DNA from: Xiphophorus maculatus
Lineage: Eukaryota; Chordata; Actinopteri; Cyprinodontiformes; Poeciliidae
Direction: 5' to 3'
DNA length: 64,000 nucleotides
Assembly (NCBI RefSeq): GCF_002775205.1
Contig: NC_036453.1
Coordinates: forward strand, 10,744,594-10,808,593
Part shown: positions 22,746 to 35,664 of the stretch, piece after piece
Numbering within the stretch: position 1 is the stretch's first letter
How the letters are laid out: each line of letters begins with the position of its first letter
The notes under the pieces: generated by a model
Seen by the model: only the letters and a program-made list of their open reading frames with translations
The model's database searches: none
What the model was told of the DNA's origin: nothing
Translations under genes and position numbers: made by a program

Positions 22746-24371
22746 GAAATGCATGTTGATGTTCCAATATTGATTTGTAGATCAAGTGATTAAAGGGTAA
22801 ACACCACCCACTGGCTGCATCTCCATTACAAACGTGCACAAAACTTTGTCAATATTCCTCTAATGTAAAAAAAAAACAAACACAATTTTGCAATTGTGGT
22901 TTGTCCACTAAATACAAAAAATCACATGTGAAAATGTTTGTTCACACAATAGGTGATTAAAAAAACCATACCTCGGCATCATCCTCATTATTCTCCAACT
23001 ACTTCCTGTCCTCTTCTATTTTGTGGTTTGCGCCAGTGGCAACATCTGGTTGTTGATCATGTGACTCGTATGATGCAAAAAAGTGTTTCCATTGCAGTTT
23101 TGCAAAATAAACCAATTTCAATATGGTAAAAAAAAAAAACACCTCATCCTAGTGACAAAAAAAATTATTAAAAAATTTAAGTTTATTTGAAATACTTGAA
23201 ATGTTCCCATTAAGCTAATTTATTTGAAGGTGGGAAGAAAAACAAACAAAAACAAATAGAATGAGAGAGGAAGGAAAACTTGATCAGTAAACTGAAACAA
23301 ATAACAATCCAACTAAACACATCTAAAGCACAAATAATGAGAATAACAAAACTAACACAAGACTAAAATCTCATTATCTAAGAATGATTTTGTGCAAAAA
23401 GTATAATGAACATATTTTGTATAGCCCATAGACCTACCTGAACCTGTTCAAGGAAGCATAATAGCAGCCATGTTTTTGGATGTTTTGAGCCTGAAACCTA
23501 TTCTGATGAAATGTCTCCAACAACTGTTGGAGGAAAACTGCTAATTATTGCCACTGCAGTTGAGCTTCCGAGGAAATTGACCTGAAACATATTGTCTTCA
23601 GATTTGCGTGGCAGTGGGAAGTGTGCGTCCAGTAGGCAGTGGTCCCCAGGTCTGGTGCTCAGGGCCCACTGTCCTGTATGTATTAGGCATTTCCCTGTTG
23701 CAGCAAACTTGACTTAAATAACTTGATGGTATGCTGAGGATGTAACGCAACCTTTGGATATGTGGGACCCCTACTGTAGAGAACATTGCTGCAGTAATTG
23801 AGCTGAGATGGTTCAGTTTAATGATGGGCAGAGTCAGAGTCTACACCAGTGAGCTTTTATGCATTTCTTTTGATGTCATATAGCTGCCTTTTAGTGGTCT
23901 GTCAAACATTCTTAAAGCCCTTCAGTGTCTTTGCACCAGAGCTGGCTAGACTACCCAAACATTATACCCAAGTAGGATTAAAAAGTAGCACTTCAAGAAA
24001 TTACTCAAGAAAAAGTAAAAAAAAAAAAAAAGTTTTGTAAAAAGACCAATTGAATATTGAGTGGCAGCAATACAGCGATAAAACCAGCTGACCAAAGGTG
24101 CTGGAACTCTGCTTGGGTTGCTAGGTGACAGGCTAGGCTTGGCTGGAGTTGCTAGGTAATGACACAGTGCCTGTTGATTATACATTCGGGAGGCTTTTGA
24201 AAAAACACATTTTCCAGACTCCAAAAAACATTTTCTTATTGCCAAAATATGGTTGGGTGCTTTTTTTTAAGTACCTGTGTTGTTTTTACAAGCAGTGGAG
24301 ACCCAAACAGTAGATTAAAAATGCACAAAATGTGAATTTTGCATATTGAGTCCCTTTTAAGATTAATTGGT

Positions 24372-24562
24372 CTCTCGAAATTGGTCTTTGGGGTGAATAT
24401 GTGCATGTTTTTTCTGTCCTGTCTGTCTCTGTGTTGCCCTGCGATGGACTAACAACCTGTGCAGGATGTATCCCTCCTCTCACCCAGTGATCACTGGAGA
24501 TAAGTACCAAATCCCCATGACCCTGCAAGGATAAGCGGGTCTAGACAATAGATGGATGGATA
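24372..24562. mobile_element. 3' tail of a fish LINE/SINE
   Basis: GTGTTGCCCTGCGATGGACT, then ACCTGTGCAGGATGTA, then CCTGCAAGGATAAGCGG, ending in a (TGGA)n-like ATGGATGGATAGG. This consensus tail is very widespread in fish retroposons, and the simple-repeat end marks the 3' terminus. The exact LINE clade cannot be settled by eye. Confidence 0.65.
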
Positions 24563-24719
24563 GGTTTAAAGCTTCAAACAAGCTCAAACAAGAGCATGAG
24601 AGAAAGAAAGCAAGAAAAACAAGAGAATGGAAGAAAAAATGGCAGAAGGTGACCAGGGAAAAGGTTTTGTATTAGTGGGATAAACTGTGTACATTTGTGT
24701 GGGGATGGAGGGCTGGGGG

Positions 24720-25120
24720 TTAAAGTCACAGATTTTAAATCAGTTCTTTTTCGCCTTTAACGGGCGCAACAGAAGCCCAGTATGAAAGTACAGAACAAAG
24801 AGGGCAGCAATGGCTTCGACCAATTAACATTCCTGCAGCCTTTATGAGCCGCCGGGACACGCCCCTTCGATCACACCTCATAAAAGTCACAAACATCAAT
24901 TCTTGAAAACCATAACTGTCATTATAATCCCATTAAAAACAACCCACTGAGCAATTCGCATTGAACACCAGAGCCAAGTGTTCCAACAGCGGGGAAGGAT
25001 TCCCTCCGCAGGAGCACAAAGCCGACCAAAGGAGTAGGGAGGTTTACTGGGAGCAACTGGATAAAATATGACATGATTATGACAACAAAAGTTTACCACT
25101 CAACAGAAGAAGTTTAACCT
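24720..25120. other. GC-richer island, candidate conserved non-coding element
   Basis: Non-repetitive, with TTTATGAGCC and CATAAAAGTC words that look like homeodomain sites. No exon was recognised. Only an alignment could show conservation. Confidence 0.3.
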
Positions 25121-25787
25121 GTCTGTAGCTTACTTCACCTTTATAGAAGGAATTCGGAAACCTGAGAGGCAAAAAACCAAGGCTCCGTCTTCACCACAAG
25201 AAACTTTAAAGATGAAGCTGGATCTACAGACCCCCTGCTCAGTAACTAGGGTAATGTTTCTTGATTTATTTTATGCAGTTTCATCCAAAACATCCTACAG
25301 AGTGTATTTTTTCAACACTTTCGATGATTAGACATGCTTTCTAGCCGTTCCACACGGGAAACCAAGACCTCCCTCTCATTAGTAAGACTCGAAACTCGTC
25401 CTGGGGGATCCGAAGGCCTCCCCAGTCCAGAAAAGACCCACCCAACATTTACATGTGGGGTCCATATGGGTAGGAAATAGGCTGGAAACTGTGTGGGATT
25501 GTCTACATAAGCTTAATGCAGAGCAACTCAAGGCAAAAATAAATACAAGACAGACTACTGCCACTAAAAGCAAGTCCAGGAGAAGTGACTCAATGCAGTT
25601 CACTGGGTTTCCTTTGGATACAACACATTTTGAAATTGGAATTAAAAACCAAACTTGTCTGCATTGTTTGATAAATTGGACAAATTTGTAATGTTTTTAA
25701 TATCTGCCTGTATAACTGGATTGGACTGCAGCAAATTTTGTTGTGAATTGGTTTTTGATTTTTTTTTTTAATCCATAAAAATAATCA

Positions 25788-26105
25788 GTAACACTTTATT
25801 TGACTGGATGAGACATAACACACTGGACGTGTGTTATGTCATAAACATGACACACCACCTGCCATGAACATGAAGGAGTCTTTATGAATGTCTTTCACTG
25901 TGTGATGAAGTGTCACTCGGTAAATAACAACACTTAATGCAAAGTTGGGACTTTTAATGAACTTTCAATGCAACTTTTAGAGCAACTTTGCATGAAAAAT
26001 GTCATTATTTAATTACACTTCATCACAACAGTCATAAACATGTTATGTCATATTTATGACAGTGTCATGTCAGTCTTATAAACACCACATCAAATAAAGT
26101 GTTAC
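25788..26105. mobile_element. Fold-back MITE with 16-bp perfect terminal repeats
   Basis: Terminal repeats GTAACACTTTATTTGA at 25788-25803 and 26090-26105 are perfect complements. Inside lie further nested inverted pairs: TGATGAAGTGT with ACACTTCATCA, TGCAAAGTTG with CAACTTTGCA, and ATGACA words. The 318-bp element would fold into one long hairpin. A target duplication was not clear. Confidence 0.8.
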
Positions 26106-26109
26106 CAAA

Positions 26110-27760
26110 TATTTACTATATCTTAAAATGTCTAGAAAATCATCTACGACAAATCAAAATATTAGAATCTTACATTCTAGATATCTGCATTGGTTTATTA
26201 AGATCCCATGGCAATGAGCAATTGCCTTGTTTATTTTATAAAGTAGTTGTTTTTGTTAGAAACAACTGGGTAATATGTACATAAATAATAAACTTACATA
26301 AGTATGTTTTTTTAAAACTTTCTCCAAATTACAGATTTCTATGTTAGACGAATACACCAGTCTCACCCAGCATGTCCCACAATGACCTCACCACTTGATG
26401 AGAAACAAACTGAAAAGGCAACGACTCCACCTGGTGGCTGTGAGACTTCATTCAAAACAAATGCAGCCAAACCCAAAATGATCTTTCCCCAGGACTAATT
26501 AACTTTACATCACCGTTTCTTACAACTGGAAAGGGAAAATTGGTACAAAATAAATAAATATCAAGAAAAAAGATATGATTACTTGTTTGAAATAAATGTG
26601 AGTAATTAGAGCAAAAGTTCTCTGTAACCTAACATTAAATTAGCTTAATTCTGAGTTTTGTGTCCAAGGTGTGAGTCTTTCAGAGATTATGTTTCAGGGA
26701 AAAAATAAGCTTCAGTTTGTTCATTCTCAGGTATTCTGCTTTTTCTAATAACTTTACAAAACTTTCATATTGAATTTGCTGAGTTGTGTGCAGATCTGTT
26801 CTCAAGCAGGTCAAAGTTGAAATTTCCTGAACTTTGACCCTTGGCCACTGTGATGAATACTCACCCAGCTAATAGACAGGATATCTATCAAACTGCTCTG
26901 GTCAATGTGGTCCTTCAGTATTTTTTTCTCTTCCCCTCTGTCTCACTATGTCAGGTTTACCACTGGAAAATGTTTACGTTTTGTAGATAAAATAACCATT
27001 ATCTGTTTTTTTGCTGATCTTGCTCGACAAGGTTGATTGCAGATTTCTGGACACACAAAAATCACCCAGTTTGATGAAGCATAGGTTTGATTTTTGCTAC
27101 TGAATGCTGCTTGATTTACAATTTACAGAAGAGAGGATGCAATTCAGATCAATAACATTTACTAAAGCATTTTTTAGGAAACATTTTACTTTTATTAGTA
27201 GTTTCCCTGCACTTTTTAATTTTGCTTGACTAATACTATTTTGAAGTATTGCTACTCTTATTTGAGGAAATTTTCAGAATACTCACTTCACTGAATGAAG
27301 GGGGAAAAAACATGTTTTAAACAAAATGGGTGAGACACAGACGTAGAGTTTATGGTAAAGTGAGACACTCAGTTGTACACCAGCTTTGTTGCTCTAATGC
27401 GATTTTTCATTTTTCATCATTTGCTGAGCCTCCTGAGTCATTTGTGTCTTAAGTTTTACATTGAAAACATATATTGTATATGTGGAAGTGTTTCTTGTTC
27501 TTAAAATTATTTTTGTGATTTTTATTTATTTGTGATAGCTTTTCATTTTAGTCTTTAAAATACTAGAATTCACAAAAAACTTATTTAATATTTTACAATG
27601 AAAATATTTGTTTACTCTGAATAGTTGAATAATTTCTTGGATGTTTTTTTTTTTACTTTTATTTACTCTTCAGTGAAATTTTTGCCGACTCCACCCACCT
27701 CTGATCATTTATAGCAGCATAAAAACTTTCATTTTAAGAGATGAATTTGACTTAGTGTAG
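26110..27760. other. Intergenic DNA downstream of the PLAC8 pair, no gene seen
   Basis: AT-rich with scattered repeat fragments and several short A/T runs. Nothing coding was recognised. Confidence 0.45.
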
Positions 27761-28099
27761 ACATTTGCATGCATGCTTTTCCTTTATTGTATCTTCCTAA
27801 CTTCCAACAAAACGAATAACAGAACAAAATTCACATTTAAACTGAATAATTACAAGTCATCCGTAAGTATTGTACAATTTTCAGACCCTGGTTGTATCAA
27901 GACAAAGTTTAAACACAAATCCAGGTTAAAAAAAAAAAAAAGGCAAAAGTTTTCGGACATTAAAAATATAAAACTAGATTCCTTCACTCTTCACTGTGTC
28001 ATAAATCAACATATCTTCACAATTCAGTTTTTGCACATTAGTATATTCTAGTTCTCTACACATCGTTTAAACATGGAAGCTCTGACGGTCAGAATGAGC

Positions 28100-29670
28100 T
28101 CATACGGTTTTTGCGTTAACCAAGACGACGTCGCGCTTCCTTCTCTGCATCTCTCTGGATATTTGACACCAAACGCAGGGCGTGCAGAAGGTGGCGCACA
28201 CACAGTCCATCGCAACGGAGCCCTGTGGATCAGACAGGTTCATTTGATCAAATTAGACCTAGAAACTCAAACCTTTTGCTGAATCTGTTACGTATGTTTT
28301 CCACTTTACTTTATTTTAAACCCCCATAAATAGTCATAAAACTGTGGTTCTTTAAAGATGACAACATGTTGCAGGTATTTCAGATCAGTTTTCCTTTTCT
28401 CAAAAGGTCATGTAACATTTGTGGCTATAAACAAGCTTCATTTGACTGGACTGAGGGCCAAAATGTCTCTTTGGACTGTAACGGTTCAGTTCCAGGTCTA
28501 GAGAAACTTACAAAGTCATTCTGGGACTCTGGTGAACAACATCGAGAGACATGATCTTCACACCGAGGCAAAATGAAACAGAAGTTGGACCAAACTTACT
28601 CCAAGAAAACATGAACGACTCATCAAAAAGATGAGAGAAAAACCCAGAGCCAAATCTAAAGTTCTGCAGACCAAAACTGACAAAAGTTCTCTAGCATGAA
28701 ATCTTGACTCTGGCTATCAGTTAGTGACCTTAAGAAAGAATAGTCCAACTCTGAATGACTTAAAAAATATAAAATAAGGATTTAGAGTGGGTGGAATGAG
28801 AGGCTGGAATTAAAACTAGTCTTTAAAGACGTTTGGGCCAAAATTCCTCCACAGAATCTTCCATTGCTTAATGCCAATGGTGGCTCAACCAGTTATAAGT
28901 TGTTTTTTTTAGCTGCATGTCTACTTCCTGTTTCTCTCTGCTCACTTTCTGTCTTATTATTGTAAACAAAGGTCACTGCCACTACTACAAAACTTACATT
29001 GATTAACTAGGAAATATGATTTTTCATGCTTGATTTTTGTTTTATGAGTGACTAACAACAAATCCAGCCCAAAATTATTTCCAACTGATTGAAGGAATAC
29101 ATCTTTGTCATGTACCTCGATGTTGTAGCGCTCTCTCACGCTGGTCCTCATGGACATGGTGATGGGCGACAACCAAGCTCTAAAGAACTCCAGCAGGGGG
29201 AGACAGAGACACTCGCCATGTTCTTTGGAAGTCATGCAGGCAAAGCAGGGGCAGCACCAGAAGCCAAGACAGCCTGGGAGGGCAATAGAAACACAGAAAA
29301 GGCTCACAATGATGTACTCACAGATGATTGACACAAATGTTCAAAAACAATAACATGGCATGTTGTTATTATTAGTAAGGAATGAAGAAGTCCTGGAAGC
29401 CACCTGATTACCTTCAACCCTCACATATTTCCTCTAAAACCGCATTCAGGACATACTTTCACTGTGGTGTCATCTCCTTTCTTTTCGGTAATTAATTGGG
29501 TGTTTATGCAGAACAAGCTTCTGATCAAGTTACAGTACATTTATAAAGGGGATCACCCTCTTACATGATTTCATGTCTTCCGTGCAGTTACAGATGCCGC
29601 TCCCCCACTCATGAGAGTTTGGGACATCCACTGGGTCTTGGTGAGGCTGGCGGATCACGATTTTTTCCAT
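28100..29670 (-). CDS. PLAC8/cornifelin-family Cys-rich protein, copy 1, 128 aa
   Basis: Coding exons on the minus strand: 29670-29565, 29273-29116 and 28222-28100, stop TGA at 28102-28100. Joined they give MEKIVIRQPHQ and then a PLAC8 domain: CCLGFWCCPCFAC, the conserved KEHGECLCLPLL, an ITMSMRTSVRERYNIEG segment and a Cys-rich end with CATFCTPCVWCQISREM. The domain fills nearly the whole protein, as usual for the family. PLAC8 proteins are small Cys-rich proteins, some reported at membranes; cornifelin belongs to epidermal cornified envelopes, and fish have expanded onzin-related paralogues. The acceptor lies eight bases before the start codon, so a separate 5' exon is needed; a good candidate is 30586 upward. 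The polyadenylation signal (AATAAA on the minus strand) is near 27785. The exact orthologue is uncertain. Confidence 0.88.
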
Positions 29671-30115
29671 GACAAAGTCTACAGGGTGAAAGAAGTTATT
29701 ACATATGTAAGACAAAGCATTTAGGTAGATCGCAAGTATTCTTCTTGTAATAAGTGTTTTAGTTTCAGCCTAAAACAAAACAATCCATTAAAGCTGACCA
29801 AACGTTTGATCATAATTTCATGCTTGTCATCAGTTAAAATCCCTGACGTTGTCTTGTGTAGATAAACTGACCGTCAAGAGACAGAGACGTCAAGATTGCA
29901 CAATAAATATCTTTTTTTTTTCTAAGAAATGTAATTCTTTGCATGACATCTAGGTAAAAACCTAAACAACTTGTTGGCTTAGAAAATTACTAATTTTGTG
30001 TCTCAAATGCCTCATAAGCATTTGTAGATTTTTTTTCCCTTCACATATGTATTTAAGAAAGAATATACTGTAGCTTTCTCTTACATATTTAAAATTGAAA
30101 TAAGTGATGGACAAT

Positions 30116-30555
30116 TAGGCCTCTCATGATAACAAATTCTGCTGGACGATAACTTGTCCAAGACGTTATTGTGATAAACAATAATATTGCTGTTTTGAGG
30201 TCATTTTCAAGTAATATAATGTCAATGGCAGAGTAATGTAACACATTAACAAACTTCAATAAACTTTACATTCTAATGAACTGGAGCTGGAAGACATATT
30301 ACATATCCAAAATAAAAAAAACAAAAGAAACAACAAATAAATTGAATTATGAAGTCTGTCTAAACAAAATTGTCCTTCAATAAAAAGACCCAGTTGAGAA
30401 AAAAACCACCAGACTGAAGACTTTTGTCATCCAGTTCTTGGTAAAAAAAAAAAAATTAGAGAGAGAAAAGGGAAAAACAATAAATCATGCTAATGGAAAT
30501 TATCAAGCTTGTATTAATTTATTATGCGATTACTGGATTTATTGTGACAGGCCTA
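30116..30555. mobile_element. hAT-like non-autonomous element, 440 bp
   Basis: Ends TAGGCCTCTCATGATAA and (reverse) TAGGCCTGTCACAATAA match at most positions. Flanks TGGACAAT and TGAACAAA agree at 6 of 8 bases, suggesting an old 8-bp target duplication. The internal GACGATAACTTGTCC word is common in fish genomes. It lies just downstream of the probable first exon of PLAC8-like copy 1. Confidence 0.6.
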
Positions 30556-30585
30556 TGAACAAACATTTTAATCTGACTGTCTCAC

Positions 30586-30665
30586 CTTTTTTGTGGTTGA
30601 TAGCTGAGTTTTAGTCCAGACGCAGCAGATCCTGGCTCTAGAATGAAGTACCTTGAGTCTGATAT
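30586..30665 (-). other. Probable 5' non-coding exon and promoter of PLAC8-like copy 1
   Basis: On the minus strand a purine-rich stretch ends AAAAAG/GTGAGAC, with the donor at 30585-30584, upstream of the coding acceptor at 29679. A TATA-like GTATATCC lies about 30 bases further upstream (near 30695). The layout matches copy 2, which also has a separate first exon. The 5' end is estimated. Confidence 0.45.
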
Positions 30666-30669
30666 GTCA

Positions 30670-33600
30670 TCACATCTCCTCAGAGAGCAAACTGGATATA
30701 CTGGTTGTTCCTGCACTAACTATCCTTCTTCCCCCACCTATTTCTCATAAGCCATGGCTCAATCAAATGCAGGGTTGGGCAACTCAGTCTTTCGGCACGT
30801 CAGAGCATGAGGTGGAAAAAAATGCTGCGACTCCTGAAACTCCATTCCTAAAGGTCTTTGCGTTGAAAGCATTGTCTACTGTGTGGATGGATAATAAATA
30901 GGATGGGCTATACACAGAATAGAGTAACCGATTGTACTGAAATAAGAGTTGCAACTACGTCAAGATACTCAAGTAAAAGTAAAAAAGAAGCCGTCTAATA
31001 AATGATTCAAGCAGGAGTAAAAACAAATTTAGAGAAATGGCTCCTCAGGTATTAAATAACTGATCATAACATCGGATTTAATATTTTAAAGGATGTCAAA
31101 CGGACATCAAACAGACAAACATACAAACCTATGTGCAAATTTTGGTAATCTGAAGACTAAAATGAATTACACTAATACAAATAAATAGTATAATAATGAA
31201 AATAACTACGGAAGAGGATTAGGGCAACTGGAGAAAAAAATGTTTTTTCTCAGAATTCTGAGAAAAAATTCTGCAGATTGACTTGACCTACATGAGACAC
31301 ATCAGGTTCAGAGTACAGAAATTGCCATGAGTACAACAAAGCTGGGGTAAAAACAAGAGGTCTCACTTCAGCATAAACTGTAGCTGTGTGTCTGATGCAT
31401 TTTTTGGTTCAAACATATTTGCTCTTCATTCAGTTATGTACCCTGACATTTTATTTAAGTGACAGTAGTAATATTTCATAATGACTCAAGTCATTTTACT
31501 AGGTTGTAGTAAAACAACTTCAAAAAGTACATCTTGCCCAAAAACCTACTCACGCAAACTGAGTAAATATGACAAGCTACTGGCCCTCTGTCTGTTAATG
31601 AATTTCAAATAATTTTTTGAGACCCAAGTGACGGCTAAAATCCAGAAGTTAGATGAAAATGTTTCCCATCTGAATCAGATTTCTATTCATTCATCTGTCT
31701 TCCCTTCTTTGCTTCTTTGACCAATAGCTCCAAAATCAATCTTTATTTTAGGACTTTTGTGTAAGGAAACAGGATTTTGAGAAGTCAGTGTTTGGCCATC
31801 AGACATATAAACAAAACACAACCATGGGGCCCTGTACTCATTTTTTTATTTTCTCAGATATTTGTTGCCAACTTTTTTTATGAACATTTGTTTACACAAC
31901 GATTATCAACAACAGTAAAAAATAAAGTTATTCTTTTTACACAGTAAAATCAGAAAAGTTGTTAATGTGTCTTTTTGTGCCCTCTAAGTCAATACTTTGT
32001 GAAACCGGATTTCCATACTGTTACACCTGCAAGTGTTTTGGGAGTGTGTCTCTGAGAGCTTTGCACATTGTGAGACTTGAGTTTTCTGCTTAATAAATCA
32101 GGTTGAGTGAGATTGCATTGAGAGCACCTGTGAACAGGTTCTTAGTCGAACCTGGCTCAAGATTTTTGGCTCCAACACATAAAGACATAAACATGTTTTC
32201 GCAAGACAACCAAACTCACACACACTCACACCAAAGGGCAATTTAGAGAGACCAAGCAATCTGGTAGTCATGTTTTTGTGAGGGAGTCAGAGTTTAATCA
32301 TGCTCATATTTGTAAAAAGTGGAATTAGTCAACTTTTTAACCACAAAATGAATCGTTAATATTCATTACATTGCATAGCTGACTAACGTTAAACTAAGGA
32401 TTTGTTTGAGTTTGTTTGAGCTGATGAAGCAAATTATTATCCGGCCTTTTAGGTTGACTCAGAAGCTAATATGTTGCTTATGTAATTATTCACTTTGGAC
32501 ACAAGATCGCCAGCAGGAGGGCAGCAATGATTCACCTAAAACTATTTTCTCAGCTTTCTGTTGAAGATGAGTTGGAGTTTGTTGGTAGTTACTAACAAAT
32601 GACCTCTGGGAAAGAAAAGAACAAAAGAAATGTTCAGGCTTTTCAGTCTGAATGGCACAAAGGGAGGCCTGGCTTTGTGGTGGTTCTTCATTGAAGAAGC
32701 AGATTTGTTTTTAATGTTTGCTGTTATGCAGGATCTCAGACAAGCAGTGCTTTTTAGAACCAAACTACGCAAAGAAGACTTTCATCTCTGGATTTCTTCT
32801 CAATAGAGAGTCAATAAATTGAAGGTCAACATGGATGATTTTATTAAAGAAAACTCATAGATCTCATTTTTCAAGTAAAGTAATAACATTTCTTTTCATA
32901 TCATGGTGTCTCTTATAGAAAGTCCAGTTTGATATATGTTGATTTAGAATATCTACTAACAGTGATGGTTATGACTTCAAGATCCAATTTTTTAGAACGA
33001 ATACATAGAAATCTGCAATACCATTTACATTTTGGACATTTTTAAGTGAATTAAGAAGTCAAACTCTTTCAAATAATTACCAGCTTCACAAGTAAAATGT
33101 CTAGTGAGATATAATGTTTTTATATTTCCTGCATCCTCATTGTTTTTGCTTCCTGCAGTGTCAGATTTCTTCATACTGTTGTACTGGGAAAAGTCAAACC
33201 TTTTCAGTTTTGTGGTCCTGCCCCCATGTAAGATGCCAAATATGATAACATCGTATTACCAAAGAAGTGTTTATTCTTTAATCAGGAAAACATTCCATCC
33301 TTAAAGAGTGAAGGCTCAAAAGATTCAAAAGTCAAAAACTTTCAACTTTTGAGCCTTTGAGAAAATCAGACTTTTTTCTAGAACATTTTTAACATTAATC
33401 TCAAGATTTCTGAGTTCTTTAGCAGAAATGTACTCCTCCTCTTTTTCTATATACAAGGACCGTAATACGTCGTCGTAGTTACCTGATTAATAAACTCCTA
33501 TCATCTTCAATGTGAAGGCCTCAGACAGCTCCACCAATCCCATCATGATGTTCAGTTCAAAAGGTAAGAGTCAGCCAAACTAAATGTCTAAGGTTTAAAC

Positions 33601-34280
33601 TTCTTCAACATTTTTGAAGGAGTTTAAATCTTTAATACTTTGAAGGTTTACAATCAAAGTTTAAACCTTTGACTTTTAACTTTAATTAGATTACAAAATC
33701 CAATTGGTTTTGTAATTAGACTTCACAGAAAATGTTATTCACTTCTTCTTTATTCATTTAGATTTATCAGTAATTTACTGTACTGATATTAGAAACAAGA
33801 TATGACAACACCAGGTAAAGTTACCATTTGGTTTGTAACTTCTCTTGGGTCATATTCTTTCCTAGATATATATTTATGAGAAAGAACAACTTTTATTTTC
33901 CTTTTCATATACACTAATAATTTAAATGATTGAGAAAATTGTGAAACTTTTGTTTGGAACAAATTTGACAAATAAAGCTACATCTGATCTAAATCTGCTA
34001 AATATATTTTAGATTAATATTTAAATCTTTACTGTTTATACAATACAATAAGTACTGAGGAGAAGGTGGATAACTAGAGACATCTGGTGACTGGAAACAG
34101 CAAGACATGATAAAAACATAGCAGTAAAATAAATCAGAAATATTAAAGTTTTAGCTTCTTTTTTTATTTTTCTACATTTTTCCAGATTGTTTTTACAAGC
34201 ATTTAGTGTGATTTAGGCAAGCTAAACCTAAACATATATGAGATAGTAAAAGCCGCCAGTCCAGGAATTTTATTTCTGTT
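30670..34280. other. Intergenic DNA between the PLAC8-like genes, repeats only
   Basis: Contains fragments of the ACTTGAGTA repeat (30,945-31,560), a decayed Tc1-like piece (31,960-32,200) and a cluster of inverted repeats (33,311-33,715). No exon was recognised. Confidence 0.45.
31955..32200. mobile_element. Decayed Tc1-like transposon fragment
   Basis: CAATACTTTGTGAAACCGGA, CCTGCAAGTGTTTTGGGAGT and AGCTTTGCACATTGTGAGAC recall the antisense of a Tc1 transposase N-terminal region common in fish. No frame is left open. Confidence 0.4.
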
Positions 34281-34452
34281 CAGGGTTAGGGTTTTTAATG
34301 TATGGAATTTAAAACCTGTATTGTGGTAGAAATGTACAAAAGAATGTCATAAACAAACACATCATATCATTTGGTAACAGAAGAGAGAAAATGGCAAAGA
34401 TGAACATTGTCCAGCCCACTGGTGATAGATTTGCACTTACCCATAATGGACG

Positions 34453-35664
34453 CAGCGTTTCCCCCACAAAACTTGCTAAGTCCAGTGGTCGGGGCGGCGA
34501 GTCAGGACGGCGAGTCAGTCCACTACTGGTCCACCATGTTCTTGTATTAAAAGATGTTAAGTAAGCAGGAAATGTAAAAATATTACTGGGTAATTACATG
34601 TTACTGGAATACATCACCAGTGAAATGCTATTTAAACCTACAACTAGTCTTAAAAACAACTAATCAAAAAATATAATTAAAATGAATATTAATTATTTGC
34701 ACTTCTGTTTAATCCAAATTAAGTCAGTGGCATAAAGCCTCTAGGGCTTCAGGGGCCCATAAATGCTAATATTTTAACACAGACCACAGATACATAAATG
34801 TAACATTTGTTTATTGAGATTATCAAGGCTGCTAGGTTTGATTTAATGGTTTCAGCATACATAAATTCAAACATTTTAAATTGTTTAAGTAAGATTTTAT
34901 GGAGCTGGCAAGCTTGCTTTGTAAAAGTTCAAAGAACAATATTCATAGTTAGATTATTTTGTTACCATAGCAACAATCTGATGCTATGAATTTGATCTTT
35001 GAGTTTGAGATCTGTTTGTTCACAAATACAAATTAGTAAACTGCAATTATAATTGATTGTTTTTAGGTTGGTCAATTAAACTATCCCCCTTCTCCCAAAT
35101 TAAATCTAACACAGAAGCTGTTAGATGTGCTGATGTTTTTAGCAGGAAGAGGGGCCCCTAAGTAAAATTCTGCTCACGGCCTCATACAGCCTTGTACCGG
35201 CCCTGCGTAACAAACAGGAGACTTAACTCAATGCTGCTAATGTGGCTTTAGTGGCTCTTCCATTTCGTGTCTGTTGGGTTTTTAATACGGGCCACAGAAA
35301 CTGTTTTGGTTTGTTCGAACTTTAAGGAATGAGATTTTCTGATCTCTGCGAGGCCGCGCGCATCAACTCTGGCTGACTAAGTAGACAAAGCATTTGATAA
35401 GGTTTGATGCTTCGTGTAACCGGAAAAATGATAATAAAATAATATAAAACCAGCGTGATGCGTGACTACCAGGCGAGCGCGAAAGCTCCTCACCGGGCTG
35501 AACCTGCATGATGAGGTTAGCGCTGGTTCGTTAACCACTAACACATAAACTTTACTATTACATTATTATTTTCCTAAAAACAAAAACAAGCAACACATAG
35601 CCTGGTGGGGGGCTAGTGAAGCATGGCGGGCCGCCAGGCTTATAATACACTGGAGAAAACCCTG
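34453..35664. mobile_element. hAT-like element of 1.2 kb inserted in family A
   Basis: Ends CAGCGTTTCCCCCAC and (reverse) CAGGGTTTTCTCCAG match at 11 of 15 bases. The flanks share ATGGAC, the remains of an 8-bp target duplication. The element is GC-richer near its right end and itself holds a further insertion. No transposase frame is visible. Confidence 0.65.
34725..35205. mobile_element. Third-level nested hAT-like element, 481 bp
   Basis: Ends CAGTGGCATAAAGCCTC and (reverse) CAGGGCCGGTACAAGG, each followed within about 40 bases by AGGGGCCC. No convincing target duplication was seen. Confidence 0.45.

Noticed and set aside
34281-34295. GGGTTAGGG as a possible interstitial telomere repeat
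   Set aside because: A single unit only; better explained as the end of the hAT-like element.
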